Positions 34,210 through 43,074 of a DNA stretch of 64,000 nucleotides are shown here, piece by piece. The number at the start of each line of letters is the position of its first letter. Within the stretch, counting starts at the first letter, position 1. This DNA comes from Muribaculaceae bacterium Isolate-037 (Harlan). Its GTDB lineage: Bacteria > Bacteroidota > Bacteroidia > Bacteroidales > Muribaculaceae. The notes beneath the pieces were generated by a model, which did no database searches, was not told where the DNA came from, and saw only the letters and a program-made list of their open reading frames with translations. Both the position numbers and the translations under genes were made by a program. Location: the NCBI GenBank assembly GCA_003762615.1, contig RIAZ01000017.1, positions 1-64,000 of the forward strand, read 5' to 3'.

Positions 34210-35512
34210 GAACGGCACGACCGTACCGCAGACGGACGGGAAGCCGAAAAAGGAAGATAACCCCAAACGGGAACTTACCCCGCAGCAGGTGCAGCAGCGC
34301 AGGAAAATGATAGTCTTCCCGCTGATGTTCCTTGCCTTTGCCGGGTGTATGTACCTGATATTCGCCCCCTCCGGCAAAGAGGACGTGAACATGGAAAGCG
34401 TGGGCGGCTTCAACGCTGACATCCCCCTGCCCGCAGAGGACGGGATTATAGCCGACAAGCAAAAGGCTTACGAACAGGCGATGCTGAACCGCAAACAGCA
34501 GGACAAGATACAATCCTTGCAGGACTTCGGTTTCACGGGGGACGATGAAACGGAAGAACCGCAAGCGGAAATCGACCTGATGCCGGAAGAAGAACCGAAA
34601 TCCCAAAGGGGCGGCGGTGCTTCTTATTCGGCAAACGCCTACCGGGACATCAACCGCCAGTTAAGCACGTTCTACGAAACCCCGGCGGTGGACGAGGAAA
34701 AAGAGGACTTGAAGCGGCAGGTGGCGGAACTGACCGACAGACTGCAACAGCAGCAGAACGCCACGCCTACGGCTGACGACCAAATGGCACTCTTGGAAAA
34801 GTCCTACGAGCTGGCGGCAAAGTACATGAATGACGGCGGGCAGAACGGGCAAACGGCACAAGTGCCTGTTGCCGGGACTGTCACCCAAAAGCCGCAAGCC
34901 CAGCCCGTGCAGGCAATCCGGGAAACGACCGTATCGGGATTGCAGCAGCCCATGAGCGATGCCGACTTCATCCGGGCTTACAGCCAGCCACGAAACTACG
35001 GCTTCAACACGGCGGTAGGAACAGGCTACGCTATGGGAAAGAACACGGTAGCCGCCTGCATACACCAAGACCAAACCCTGATGGACGGGCAGGCGGTGAA
35101 ACTACGGCTGCTCGAACCCGTGCAAGCCGGGAACATAGTCGTGCCGAAGAATACCCTTGTGGCGGGGACGGCAAAGGTGCAGGGCGAACGGCTCGACATA
35201 CTGGTGTCCTCAATTGAGTACGCTGGCAACATCATCCCGGTGGAACTCGCCGTGTTCGACACGGACGGGCAAAAGGGGCTTTCCGTACCGTCTTCTATGG
35301 AGCAGGAAGCGTTCAACGAAGCTATGGCGAATATCGGCAGCGGGTTGGGTACAAGCATTTCCTTTGCACGGAGTGCCGGGCAGCAGGTGGCTATGGACGT
35401 GACAAGGGGCTTGCTGCAAGGAACGTCCGGCTATCTTGCGAAAAAGTTCAGGACTGTAAAAATAAAGCTGAAAGCAGGCTATAAAGTCATGCTTTACGCC
35501 AAACAACAATAA
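34187..35512 (+). CDS. traM: Transfer protein TraM (VirB10-like)
   Basis: A 441-residue protein: cytoplasmic start, a membrane segment (about 40-62, MIVFPLMFLAFAGCMYLIFA), a long Gln/Pro-rich periplasmic linker, and a C-terminal beta-rich domain (FNTAVGTGYAMGKNTVAACI; VKLRLLEPVQAGNIVVPKNT) as in VirB10/TrbI. It bridges inner and outer membrane parts of the channel. Confidence 0.88.
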   Translation: MEEVQKNENGTTVPQTDGKPKKEDNPKRELTPQQVQQRRKMIVFPLMFLAFAGCMYLIFAPSGKEDVNMESVGGFNADIPLPAEDGIIADKQKAYEQAMLNRKQQDKIQSLQDFGFTGDDETEEPQAEIDLMPEEEPKSQRGGGASYSANAYRDINRQLSTFYETPAVDEEKEDLKRQVAELTDRLQQQQNATPTADDQMALLEKSYELAAKYMNDGGQNGQTAQVPVAGTVTQKPQAQPVQAIRETTVSGLQQPMSDADFIRAYSQPRNYGFNTAVGTGYAMGKNTVAACIHQDQTLMDGQAVKLRLLEPVQAGNIVVPKNTLVAGTAKVQGERLDILVSSIEYAGNIIPVELAVFDTDGQKGLSVPSSMEQEAFNEAMANIGSGLGTSISFARSAGQQVAMDVTRGLLQGTSGYLAKKFRTVKIKLKAGYKVMLYAKQQ

Positions 35513-35545
35513 CCATTTTATCAACCGTTAAAATTTCAATTAGTA

Positions 35546-36481
35546 ATGAAACAGATTTTTGTAATGTTCGCCCTCTTGCTGGGCGTGTGTGCGGCAAACG
35601 CACAAACCACTGACACCGTGAAGTATGCGGCTGGCAACGACTTGTACCGGGGTATTACCCGGAAACTCCCGTACCGCCAAATGGTCACGCCCTACGGCGT
35701 GGAAGTGACCTTTGCCAAGACGGTGCATATCATCTTCCCCGCCGCCGTCCGCTACGTGGATTTGGGAAGCAACCACATCATAGCGGGCAAGGCGGACGGT
35801 GCGGAGAACGTTATCCGGGTGAAAGCCACGACAGAGGGCTTTCCGGGCGAAACGAACTTCTCCGTTATCTGCGAGGACGGGAGTTTCTTTTCATTCAACG
35901 CCAAGTACGCCCGTGAACCGGAAATGCTCAATATCGAAATGAAAGACTTCTTGGAGAACGAGGACACCAGCGACTTTTCGCATACCCGCATGAACATCTA
36001 TTTCCGGGAATTAGGTAATGAAAGCCCGCTGCTGGTGAAGCTGATAATGCGGAGCATCTACAAGAACAATGACCGGAAAGTGCGCCACTTGGGTAGCAAG
36101 CGTTTCGGCATACAGTTCTTAATCAAGGGGATTTATACCTATAACGGGATGCTCTACGTGCATACGCAGACGAAGAACAGTTCCAACGTGCCTTTCGATA
36201 CCGATTTCATCAAGTTTAAGATAGTCGATAAGAAAGTGCCTAAGCGCACAGCTATTCAGGAAACGGTACTGGATGCAGTACGCAGCTACAACGAGGTGAT
36301 AGAGATTGCCGGGAAATCAACCGTGTGCACGGTGTACGCCCTGCCGAAGTTCACCATTCCTGACGATAAGCTGCTACTGGTGGAACTCTACGAGAAGAAC
36401 GGCGGACGGCATCAGGTTATCCGGGTGGAAAACGCCGACATCGTGAACGCAGAAGTGATTAACGAACTCAAAATCAAATAG
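35546..36481 (+). CDS. traN: DUF4138 protein TraN (VirB9-like)
   Basis: A 311-residue secreted protein: signal peptide (KQIFVMFALLLGVCAANAQ), then the DUF4138 domain (ITRKLPYRQMVTPYGVEVTF; HIIFPAAVRYVDLGSNHIIA). It is the VirB9-like outer-membrane-complex component. A copy of the leader motif (35523-35545, AACCGTTAAAATTTCAA) precedes the start codon directly. Confidence 0.9.
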   Translation: MKQIFVMFALLLGVCAANAQTTDTVKYAAGNDLYRGITRKLPYRQMVTPYGVEVTFAKTVHIIFPAAVRYVDLGSNHIIAGKADGAENVIRVKATTEGFPGETNFSVICEDGSFFSFNAKYAREPEMLNIEMKDFLENEDTSDFSHTRMNIYFRELGNESPLLVKLIMRSIYKNNDRKVRHLGSKRFGIQFLIKGIYTYNGMLYVHTQTKNSSNVPFDTDFIKFKIVDKKVPKRTAIQETVLDAVRSYNEVIEIAGKSTVCTVYALPKFTIPDDKLLLVELYEKNGGRHQVIRVENADIVNAEVINELKIK

Positions 36482-36483
36482 GG

Positions 36484-37065
36484 ATGAAACGGTTTCTATT
36501 TATCGGAATACTCTTTGTGCTGTGCCTGCATTTCAACCATGCACACGCACAAAGATACCTGCCGGGCATGAAAGGCTTGCAGGTGACGGCGGGCATGGCG
36601 GACGGGGTGCATTGGAACGCTGGCAGTGATTTCGCCTACCACATCGGGGCGGCGTACAGCGTTTACACCAAGAACGCCAACCGCTGGGTGATTGGCGGGG
36701 AGTACCTGCACAAGAAGTATGACTACAAGGATATGCAGATACCCGTAGAACAGTTCACCGCAGAGGGCGGCTATTACCTGAAATTCCTTTCGGACAGGCG
36801 AAAGACCTTTTTTCTCTCGCTGGGACTGTCGGCACTCGCCGGATATGAAACAAGCAACCGAAGCCAAAAACTCTTGCCGGACGGCTCTACCTTGCTGGAT
36901 AAGGACTGTTTTGTGTACGGCGGGGCTTTAACGCTGGAACTGGAAGCCTACCTGACCGACCGGGTGGCTCTGCTACTGAACGCAAGGGAACGGGCGTTGT
37001 TCGGCTCGGACATAGGCAAGTTCCACACGCAGGTATCTGTGGGACTGAAATTCATTATCAATTAG
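36484..37065 (+). CDS. traO: Transfer protein TraO
   Basis: A 193-residue secreted protein, probably an outer-membrane barrel: signal peptide (KRFLFIGILFVLCLHFNHAHA), then alternating strands (HWNAGSDFAYHIGAAYSVYT; NRWVIGGEYLHKKYDYKD) ending VSVGLKFIIN with a terminal aromatic/aliphatic pattern. Matches TraO of CTnDOT-like elements. Confidence 0.85.
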   Translation: MKRFLFIGILFVLCLHFNHAHAQRYLPGMKGLQVTAGMADGVHWNAGSDFAYHIGAAYSVYTKNANRWVIGGEYLHKKYDYKDMQIPVEQFTAEGGYYLKFLSDRRKTFFLSLGLSALAGYETSNRSQKLLPDGSTLLDKDCFVYGGALTLELEAYLTDRVALLLNARERALFGSDIGKFHTQVSVGLKFIIN

Positions 37066-37068
37066 CCT

Positions 37069-37959
37069 ATGGTACTGCTTGAATTATTTTCAGGTATCGG
37101 CGGTTTCAGCAAAGGGCTGGAAGCCGCCGGATATACTTTCGACAAGGTATATTTTTCAGAGATAGACAAACACGCAATCGCTAACTTCAAATACAATTTT
37201 CCTTATGCGGAACACATCGGAACGGTTACAAACATCGGGGAAGTCGGCATCGAACGTCCCCACATTGTCACTTTCGGAAGCCCTTGCCAAAATTTTAGCG
37301 CAATCGGGGACGGAAAGGGACTGCAAGGGAGAGAAAGCCACCTTGTCAGATATGCAGTCGAAGCCGTTAGGCGTTTCAGACCTGACGTTTTTATCTGGGA
37401 GAATGTTAAGGGGATATTCTTCGCAAGACATCGCCCGGATTTTTGGGGCATTGTCAAAGCGTTTGCCGACATTGGCGGTTATAGACTTGAATGGCAACTG
37501 TGTAATACGGCATGGTTTCTACCCCAAAACCGGGAGCGGATGTACCTTGTCGGACGTGTTGCAGACAGATGTACCGCAGACCTATTTCCTCTCCCTACGC
37601 CGGGCGGAGTGCATGGTAAGGTCGGGGGTAATGAACCCGCTGCTCGTCCAAGTGGTACGATAACAAGGAACTACGGCAGGCAACCTAACATCGGGAACTA
37701 TGTGCTGTGCCTGAAATCGGGTGAAGCGTACAACGGAACGCCTACTCCCGAACAACTGAAGCACGTGCGGATGCTGACCGAAGTAGAGTGCGAAAGGCTG
37801 CAAGGCTTTCCCGACAACTATACCCGATACGGGATATATGACGGAGAGAAAAAAGAGATAGCGAAGATACACCGTTATGCCTTACTCGGAAATGCGGTCA
37901 GTGTTCCTGTTGTCAGGGAAGTTGCCGCCCGGATTAGGCAAACGACTACTTTATTTTGA
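37069..37959 (+). CDS. DNA C5-cytosine methyltransferase
   Basis: A complete 296-residue C5 methyltransferase. Motif I LELFSGIGGFSKGLEAAG, motif IV FGSPCQNFSAIG with the catalytic cysteine near residue 80, motif VI IWENVKG, motif VIII PQNRERMYLVG, motif IX ECERLQGFPDNYT and motif X LLGNAVSVPVV are all present. It sits between traO and traQ, where CTnDOT has traP, and starts 3 bases after the traO stop. No restriction partner gene is adjacent, so it is probably solitary and protects ICE DNA in new hosts; target sequence unknown. Confidence 0.92.
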   Translation: MVLLELFSGIGGFSKGLEAAGYTFDKVYFSEIDKHAIANFKYNFPYAEHIGTVTNIGEVGIERPHIVTFGSPCQNFSAIGDGKGLQGRESHLVRYAVEAVRRFRPDVFIWENVKGIFFARHRPDFWGIVKAFADIGGYRLEWQLCNTAWFLPQNRERMYLVGRVADRCTADLFPLPTPGGVHGKVGGNEPAARPSGTITRNYGRQPNIGNYVLCLKSGEAYNGTPTPEQLKHVRMLTEVECERLQGFPDNYTRYGIYDGEKKEIAKIHRYALLGNAVSVPVVREVAARIRQTTTLF

Positions 37960-37981
37960 TAACCCTTATATAATAATGTAT

Positions 37982-38443
37982 ATGAAGAATGTAATGTATA
38001 AAATCATCATGGGCTGCTACATCGTGGCCGCCCTCGTGCTTGTCACCGCCTGTAATGACAACTTGGATATTCAGCAGGCATACCCGTTCAGCATCGAAAC
38101 GCTGCCAGTACCCAAAAGGCTGAAAGTCGGGGAAACCGCCGAAATACGCTGCCGACTGGTGCGTGGCGGCTATTACCAGCCGACTACCTATCAGATACGG
38201 TACTTCCAGCCGGACGGCAAAGGGAAGCTGGAAATGGATAACGGCACGATGTTCCTGCCCAATGACCTGTACCCGCTGGAGAAAGAAATGTTCCGGCTAT
38301 ACTACACCTCGGCATCGACAGACCAGCAGACGATTGACATTTATGTAATTGATAGCTTTGGACAGGTGCGGCAACTTTCGTTATCGTTCAATAATGACAA
38401 CGGCAAGGAAGAAACAGAAACAATAACGACCCCTAAACAATAA
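37982..38443 (+). CDS. traQ: DUF3872 lipoprotein TraQ
   Basis: A 153-residue lipoprotein with lipobox LVTAC in the first 24 residues and a beta-sandwich-like body (LKVGETAEIRCRLVRGGYYQ; TYQIRYFQPDGKGKLEMDNG). It matches DUF3872/TraQ. A longer frame from 37877 overlaps the methyltransferase gene, so the ATG at 37982 is used. Last recognised gene of the tra operon. Confidence 0.85.
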   Translation: MKNVMYKIIMGCYIVAALVLVTACNDNLDIQQAYPFSIETLPVPKRLKVGETAEIRCRLVRGGYYQPTTYQIRYFQPDGKGKLEMDNGTMFLPNDLYPLEKEMFRLYYTSASTDQQTIDIYVIDSFGQVRQLSLSFNNDNGKEETETITTPKQ

Positions 38444-38449
38444 AATGAC

Positions 38450-38770
38450 ATGGTAAAAATAGAATTGGATATAAAAGGTATCTCGTGGTACATAGAAACC
38501 ACGTTGGAAACAGATACAGTTCCGGCAGTAGGTGACATTATCATTGTGGATAAGGACTGCATTTCCGCACGTGACAGGGCTGAATTGTGGAAAACGCCGT
38601 CCAATCAGGTTTTCAAATGGGCGGACGAAGAAGATGATGCGCCTGTAATGGAATGGTTCGACTGCGACACGGAAATGCTTGTCTATAAACGAACATGGAA
38701 ATACGACATCGAGGAAGAAGAAACCGTGTGCATACTTGGTGTAAAATTCTTCCAACATGAAGATTTATAA
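38450..38770 (+). CDS. Hypothetical acidic protein at the end of the tra operon
   Basis: A 106-residue acidic protein (VKIELDIKGISWYIETTLET; KWADEEDDAPVMEWFDCDTE) with no signal peptide or membrane segment and no family I recognise. It begins 6 bases after traQ and ends before a terminator at 38865, so it is the last gene of the operon. Confidence 0.6.
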   Translation: MVKIELDIKGISWYIETTLETDTVPAVGDIIIVDKDCISARDRAELWKTPSNQVFKWADEEDDAPVMEWFDCDTEMLVYKRTWKYDIEEEETVCILGVKFFQHEDL

Positions 38771-38864
38771 GCTTTATTTCCTTATCGGTTGCATATATAC
38801 GTGAAAAGCAACGACAGACAGGGGACACCAAATAGGGAATGATACGCAAGGCGTATGTTATGGC

Positions 38865-38899
38865 AGTCCACCCGCTGACAGTTCGGCGGGTGGACTTTT
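38865..38899 (+). terminator. Terminator of the tra operon
   Basis: AGTCCACCCGC (38865-38875) pairs with GCGGGTGGACT (38886-38896), 11 bp, followed by TTTT. Confidence 0.85.
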
Positions 38900-38963
38900 C
38901 ATGTTAGGGAACAGGGCGGGTTTCTTTGCCACTTTATTTCCCGGCACTCACGAAAGAAAGTGG

Positions 38964-38982
38964 CGGCGGCAAACAGCCGCCG
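38964..38982 (-). terminator. Terminator of the minus-strand ardA operon
   Basis: CGGCGGC (38964-38970) and GCCGCCG (38976-38982) form a GC-rich stem just downstream of the minus-strand gene ending at 38990. Confidence 0.6.
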
Positions 38983-38989
38983 TTCTCTA

Positions 38990-39472
38990 TCAACTGGTTT
39001 TAAGGCTCTTTATGGACGTGTATTTCTCTAACCACACCTTTACCTGTTCCATGTTGTATTCGCCCGTAATGATTGCCGTATGGTCGTCTATGGCTACAAA
39101 CCGGACACTCTCGTAGCTGTTTACCCAGCCTTGCAGCGAACAGACGCCCCACGTTGCAACATCCTCAAAAACACTGCGGTCTATTTGGCTGATTGGCTCG
39201 CCGAAAACTACCGTCATTATCTGAAAGTCCGGCTTATCTACCAGCAGTTGCAAATGGTGCAACGTGCCGAACTCGTCAATTTTGCGCCCCCACGCCCACA
39301 CATCATTATACAAATCATCGCCCCACCGGTGCGGATGGTCGAAACGGACTTTTACCTCTATGGTGTGTTCGTTTTCTTCTGTGTCCTCGATAACGCCCGT
39401 TACCATTAAGCCCGTAAAAATACACTCGCAACGCCTGCCGATAAGCTCCTTGTTTACTTCTGTCGTTTTCAT
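38990..39472 (-). CDS. Hypothetical protein of the ardA cluster
   Basis: A 160-residue cytoplasmic protein (KELIGRRCECIFTGLMVTGV; HPHRWGDDLYNDVWAWGRKI). I do not recognise a family. Co-oriented with the DUF3873 and ardA genes upstream and closely spaced with DUF3873 (11 bases), so probably one operon of ICE maintenance genes. Confidence 0.6.
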   Translation of the reverse strand: MKTTEVNKELIGRRCECIFTGLMVTGVIEDTEENEHTIEVKVRFDHPHRWGDDLYNDVWAWGRKIDEFGTLHHLQLLVDKPDFQIMTVVFGEPISQIDRSVFEDVATWGVCSLQGWVNSYESVRFVAIDDHTAIITGEYNMEQVKVWLEKYTSIKSLKTS

Positions 39473-39483
39473 GTCCCTAAAAT

Positions 39484-39705
39484 TTACTTATTTATTACTC
39501 CGTTCTTTTTCGCTATCCACCCGTCACGCCTGCGGCGGCACTCGTCCAGCGTTTTGGCTACTGTGCTGAAAAGTTCGCCGTCCGTGTGGCGGTAGTCATA
39601 TTGAAAATAAATCTGTCCCCTGAAAGCCCCTAAACAGCATTTCACGAACTTTTCTTCTCCCAGTGTTTGGGTAATGCTTACCCCGTTTTTGTTAAGTGAC
39701 TGCAT
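39484..39705 (-). CDS. DUF3873 protein
   Basis: A 73-residue DUF3873 protein: FRGQIYFQYDYRHTDGELFS, TVAKTLDECRRRRDGWIAKK. A relative is encoded in the prophage at 46299-46523 with the same core (YDYRTPDGELFATVASSLIE). Function unknown; common in Bacteroidetes mobile elements. Confidence 0.85.
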   Translation of the reverse strand: MQSLNKNGVSITQTLGEEKFVKCCLGAFRGQIYFQYDYRHTDGELFSTVAKTLDECRRRRDGWIAKKNGVINK

Positions 39706-39785
39706 GATGTCTTATTTTTTATGGTTATAAACTTGGTTGTTTTAAGCGGGCAGGGCTTTGACACCCCGCCCGGATTAGTATTTGG

Positions 39786-40319
39786 TTATGCCGCACGGAA
39801 CACAAAGCCGTCATCAAACCAGTAATCGCACATGAACAGGTCACGGGCAAACTTTTCATAATCGAAATAGGTCTTCGCAAAATCCGGCAGTTCGTAACAT
39901 TCCTCGATAATTTCGTAGGCGAAATCTTCTTCATCGTTATATTGACCTTGATACTCGTCTTGAAAGTCCCGTACAAGGTCGTCCGCATCTTCCTCGCCCA
40001 AATCATGGCTTTTATAGTTGCACCACACGAAAAAGGCTTCCTGCTCGGTGTCGTCCAAATCCTCTACCGCATCACGCAGGGAAAAGAAGTTTTCAGAAAT
40101 CCAGCTTTCGCCGATTAAGCCCTCCGGCACGTTCTCCCAGTCCTGAAACATATATTCCGCATCTTCCTCGTCCTTGTGAAGTTCCCGGCAGGCTTCGTAA
40201 AATTCTTCCTTGTCCGAGTAGTCCGACAGGTCGAGCCATGCGCCGGACAATGAACCGTTGTTATACTTGCCGTAAGTGCCTACATAAACTTTTGCTTCCG
40301 ATAATACCTTTGCTTCCAT
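39786..40319 (-). CDS. ardA: ArdA-type antirestriction protein
   Basis: A 177-residue highly acidic protein (AKVYVGTYGKYNNGSLSGAW near the N-terminus, SDKEEFYEACRELHKDEEDA, DLGEEDADDLVRDFQDEY). This is the ArdA pattern: a DNA-mimic that blocks type I restriction enzymes in the recipient. Together with the solitary cytosine methyltransferase at 37069 it gives the ICE two ways to escape restriction. Confidence 0.9.
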   Translation of the reverse strand: MEAKVLSEAKVYVGTYGKYNNGSLSGAWLDLSDYSDKEEFYEACRELHKDEEDAEYMFQDWENVPEGLIGESWISENFFSLRDAVEDLDDTEQEAFFVWCNYKSHDLGEEDADDLVRDFQDEYQGQYNDEEDFAYEIIEECYELPDFAKTYFDYEKFARDLFMCDYWFDDGFVFRAA

Positions 40320-40951
40320 ATTGCTGTAATTTTTAAGTTTTTGATTTTATGCGGATTCGAGAGGTGAGGGAGTTGAAGTTTCACTGAACTTTTTTCCTGT
40401 TTCCCGTAAATCCGACTTTTTTTTTATGCGTCTTCCGGTCGGGTCGGTCGTTTTCGTTTCACATAGGCTTAAAAGGGTAGTGTTTAGAGTTTGCAGGGTT
40501 TTGGGCAAAAAATACCTCGCAAGGCAGGGAAGATTTTTTCGCCAAACCGGAACGGCTCGACCTTGCAAAATCGTGAAGAACACGTAACTACCTTTGCCTA
40601 TTGAAATGATTAAAACGACTGTCCCGGCTGGGGGACTGCGTGAGAGGAAGATTTACATTTAGGGAAACAGGGGAAAAGTGCCTGTTCTCTTTCGTCTTTT
40701 AGGGAACACTCCATGCGGGCTGAAAGGCAAGGGTGTTGTGAGCTTGCTTGCAATACGCTTGTGCGGGTTTCCAACGGCTCTTTTCACGAAATACAGTCAG
40801 CCATGCCACGCACGGCTGGCGTTTCGGGAAATGTGCCAGTTGGAAAAGGATATAAAAAATGCGGGTAGTCGGTGGACTGCCCGCAAGGTGGAAGAATGTA
40901 CAATACTGGGATATAGTTTGTTAGGCGGAATTTCGTTGCCGAAATCGTTAC
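40320..40951 (-). other. Non-coding region with a long hairpin and a terminator
   Basis: This 632-base gap carries no convincing gene. It holds a long imperfect hairpin at 40768-40846: TTTCCAAC/GTTGGAAA outer, TTTTCACGAAA against TTTCGGGAAA in the middle, CAGCC/GGCTG inner. A second hairpin, GCGGGTAGTC (40861-40870) with GACTGCCCGC (40875-40884), is followed by a T-run on the minus strand and is the terminator of the ORF6N gene. The long hairpin could be a single-strand priming site or a regulatory RNA. Confidence 0.55.
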
Positions 40952-41482
40952 CTATTCGTTTTTGTCACGGTTATAGGTAACGAAACCTACCGGACGGCGT
41001 TCTTTCTGTTGTTTCGACTGGCTCAAAAGCTGGGTAAGGGCTTGGTACAGTTCGTTGAACTGCGCATCGGTGCTTACCTCCAGTTCCTCGATGCGCTTTA
41101 ACAGTTCCTCGTAACCGATTGCCATTTGGCGCATGAGGACAAAAGCCCGCATGATTGAAATGTTTACTTCTATGGCTACTTTGGAGCGGAGAACCGAAGA
41201 AAGCATGGCTACGCCCTGTTCGGTGAAAGCCATAGGCATAGCAACGCCGAAGTTGTAAGCTGGGGGTATCACATTTTGTGACACCCCTATGGATAACAGC
41301 AAGTTAGCTTCCTCTTGGGTGAGAACAAACATAAAATCACTTGGAAAACGCTCGATATTGCGCTTGACCGCCTGCTTCAAGGCTCGTGTTTCCACTTGGT
41401 AGAGTTCTGCCAAATGATAATCGAGCATCACCCGGCAACCTCTGACTTCAAAAATCTTGTTTTGGATAATCTGTAAATCCAT
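40952..41482 (-). CDS. ORF6N-domain protein
   Basis: A 176-residue protein. The N-terminal ORF6N domain (IIQNKIFEVRGCRVMLDYHL, YQVETRALKQAVKRNIERFP, FMFVLTQEE) is a DNA-binding fold found in phage and mobile-element regulators. The C-terminus is a coiled coil. Often found near integrases in Bacteroides elements, perhaps controlling excision. Lies 84 bases downstream of the integrase on the same strand. Confidence 0.87.
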   Translation of the reverse strand: MDLQIIQNKIFEVRGCRVMLDYHLAELYQVETRALKQAVKRNIERFPSDFMFVLTQEEANLLLSIGVSQNVIPPAYNFGVAMPMAFTEQGVAMLSSVLRSKVAIEVNISIMRAFVLMRQMAIGYEELLKRIEELEVSTDAQFNELYQALTQLLSQSKQQKERRPVGFVTYNRDKNE

Positions 41483-41566
41483 AATCGTATATTTTAGGGA
41501 ATTAAGTAATGTTGGAATAATAGTGAGGACTGGTCACAAATTGTGACCAGTTCCCAATAATCAAGA

Positions 41567-42802
41567 TTACATGGCGACTTCCTTGTAAATTTTCTCGATG
41601 CCGACAAACTTCTTGTCAAGCCCCTGCATATCGCTGCCTATCTTGCTGTTAGTGATGCGGGCGTAAATTTGTGTCGTTTCGATATTGGTGTGTCCCAGCA
41701 TCTTGGAAACCGTTTCAATGGGTACGCCCTTTGATAGTGTGGTAGTCGTTGCGAACGTGTGCCGGGCAAGGTGGAATGTCAGGTTCTTTTTAATTCCGCA
41801 TACATCGGCAATCTCTTTCAAGTAGGCATTTAGCTTCTGATTGCTGATTATGGGAAGTATCTTGCCATTCGGTAACTTGCCCTTGTACTTCTTCAAAATC
41901 ATCTTGGGAATATCCAACAGGGGAACATTAACGTCCGTATTCGTCTTTTGCCGCTTTGTCATTATCCAAAGGTTGCCGTCAAAGGATTTGCGGATATTAT
42001 CTTGCGTAAGCCCGGCTACATCTATATAGGCAAGCCCGGTGAAGCAGGCAAAGATGAACAAGTCCCTGACGTGTTCCAGCCGTTCGGAAACCATTTTCTT
42101 TTTAAGGATGATTGTTATCTCGTCCTCTGTCAGATAACCTCTGTCCACTTTTTCCAGCCGGATTTTATAATTGGCGAACGGGTCGTTCACCAGTATGCCA
42201 TTGTTGCGGGCAATGATGATAATGCGCTTGAAGAACTGCATGAACTTGGCGGTGGTGTTGTAACCGCACTTGCAAGCGGTACGCAAGTATAACTCAAAAT
42301 CGGTAATGAACATCGGGGTAATCTCCTTAATGGATATGTCCGATACGTTGTACTTGCTTTGAATGAACTCGGCAAGGTGGCGGCGGGTGACTTCATACTT
42401 ACGGTAGGTCGCTATCGTCTTGGATATGCCGACCAACTGCTTTACATCGTCATTGTGCTTTTGGAACAGGGTAAGGATTGTTTCGTGGCTCTCACTATGA
42501 CCTAAAAACTCGTTCTTCACTTTCTCAGCGGTCACGTAGTTGTCACGCCGCTGCATTTCGTGATAAATGGTATTCAGTGATGCGTTTATATCATCCAGCA
42601 TACGGTTTATGCGGCTGGCTTCCGAAGTACGTCCAGTAGCCTTGCCCATTTTGCCGTCCCAAATAGAGGGCAGCACGTCCAGCTTGGTGTTAAAACGGCT
42701 CGCCACGCCGTCCACTGTGATACGGGCGAAAAGGGGGTACGCACCGTTGGCTTTCTGCTTGTCTTTCTTTGCGTAAAAGCAAATGTTGAATGTCGATTTC
42801 AT
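41567..42802 (-). CDS. int: Tyrosine recombinase (integrase) of the ICE
   Basis: A 411-residue integrase: N-terminal arm-binding domain (FNICFYAKKDKQKANGAYPL, FARITVDGVASRF), SAM-like core-binding domain (about 105-210) and catalytic domain with Arg in TGLAYIDVAGL region, HLARHTFATT (H-x-x-R), LGHTNIETTQIYA (His and the nucleophile Tyr). The arginine position carries AYIDV where TGLRYSD is usual, so Arg I may be absent or shifted; this deserves an alignment. It stands at the right end of the ICE about 270 bases from the attachment core. Confidence 0.88.
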   Translation of the reverse strand: MKSTFNICFYAKKDKQKANGAYPLFARITVDGVASRFNTKLDVLPSIWDGKMGKATGRTSEASRINRMLDDINASLNTIYHEMQRRDNYVTAEKVKNEFLGHSESHETILTLFQKHNDDVKQLVGISKTIATYRKYEVTRRHLAEFIQSKYNVSDISIKEITPMFITDFELYLRTACKCGYNTTAKFMQFFKRIIIIARNNGILVNDPFANYKIRLEKVDRGYLTEDEITIILKKKMVSERLEHVRDLFIFACFTGLAYIDVAGLTQDNIRKSFDGNLWIMTKRQKTNTDVNVPLLDIPKMILKKYKGKLPNGKILPIISNQKLNAYLKEIADVCGIKKNLTFHLARHTFATTTTLSKGVPIETVSKMLGHTNIETTQIYARITNSKIGSDMQGLDKKFVGIEKIYKEVAM

Positions 42803-42928
42803 AACTCACTTTTTAAGTTGCAAAACTATTGTAATTCTCTAAAAATGAGTTCTATGCAGGCAAGCCAAATAGCGACAGGACTTCGCCAATTTCGGACAAT
42901 CTGTACCCCCTTTCCGTTTTTGTTTGTC

Positions 42929-42950
42929 GGGGGTACGAGTTAGGTTACGA
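42929..42950 (+). repeat. ICE terminal direct repeat, right copy
   Basis: GGGGGTAC and TTAGGTTAC in the same spacing as at 8362-8384. A GTACCCCC at 42903-42910 is its inverse, forming a small hairpin. The gap 42803-43226 otherwise holds the terminator at 43008, the attachment core at 43075 and a GGGTAC/GTACCC hairpin near 43207, and no gene. Confidence 0.45.
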
Positions 42951-43007
42951 ACTTTGTCTTTTAGGGGCGAAAAGATGTACTTTAAGGCAGACACAAGGGA
43001 ATAAAAA

Positions 43008-43039
43008 AAGTCCCACAAATCATTGAATTTGTGGGACTT
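43008..43039 (-). terminator. Hairpin terminator next to the right attachment core
   Basis: A perfect 13-bp stem (43008-43020 with 43027-43039, core AAGTCCCACAAAT). On the minus strand it ends in a run of Ts. It has the same position relative to the GCGGAGAGAGAGG core as the hairpin at 8241-8274. Confidence 0.7.
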
Positions 43040-43074
43040 GTCTGCTTACTGTCCGGTATTGTCCGGTTAGTTCA

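Noticed and set aside
40678-40980. Plus-strand frame of 100 residues
   Set aside because: It runs through the long hairpin and the terminator of the ORF6N gene and has no protein-like features.
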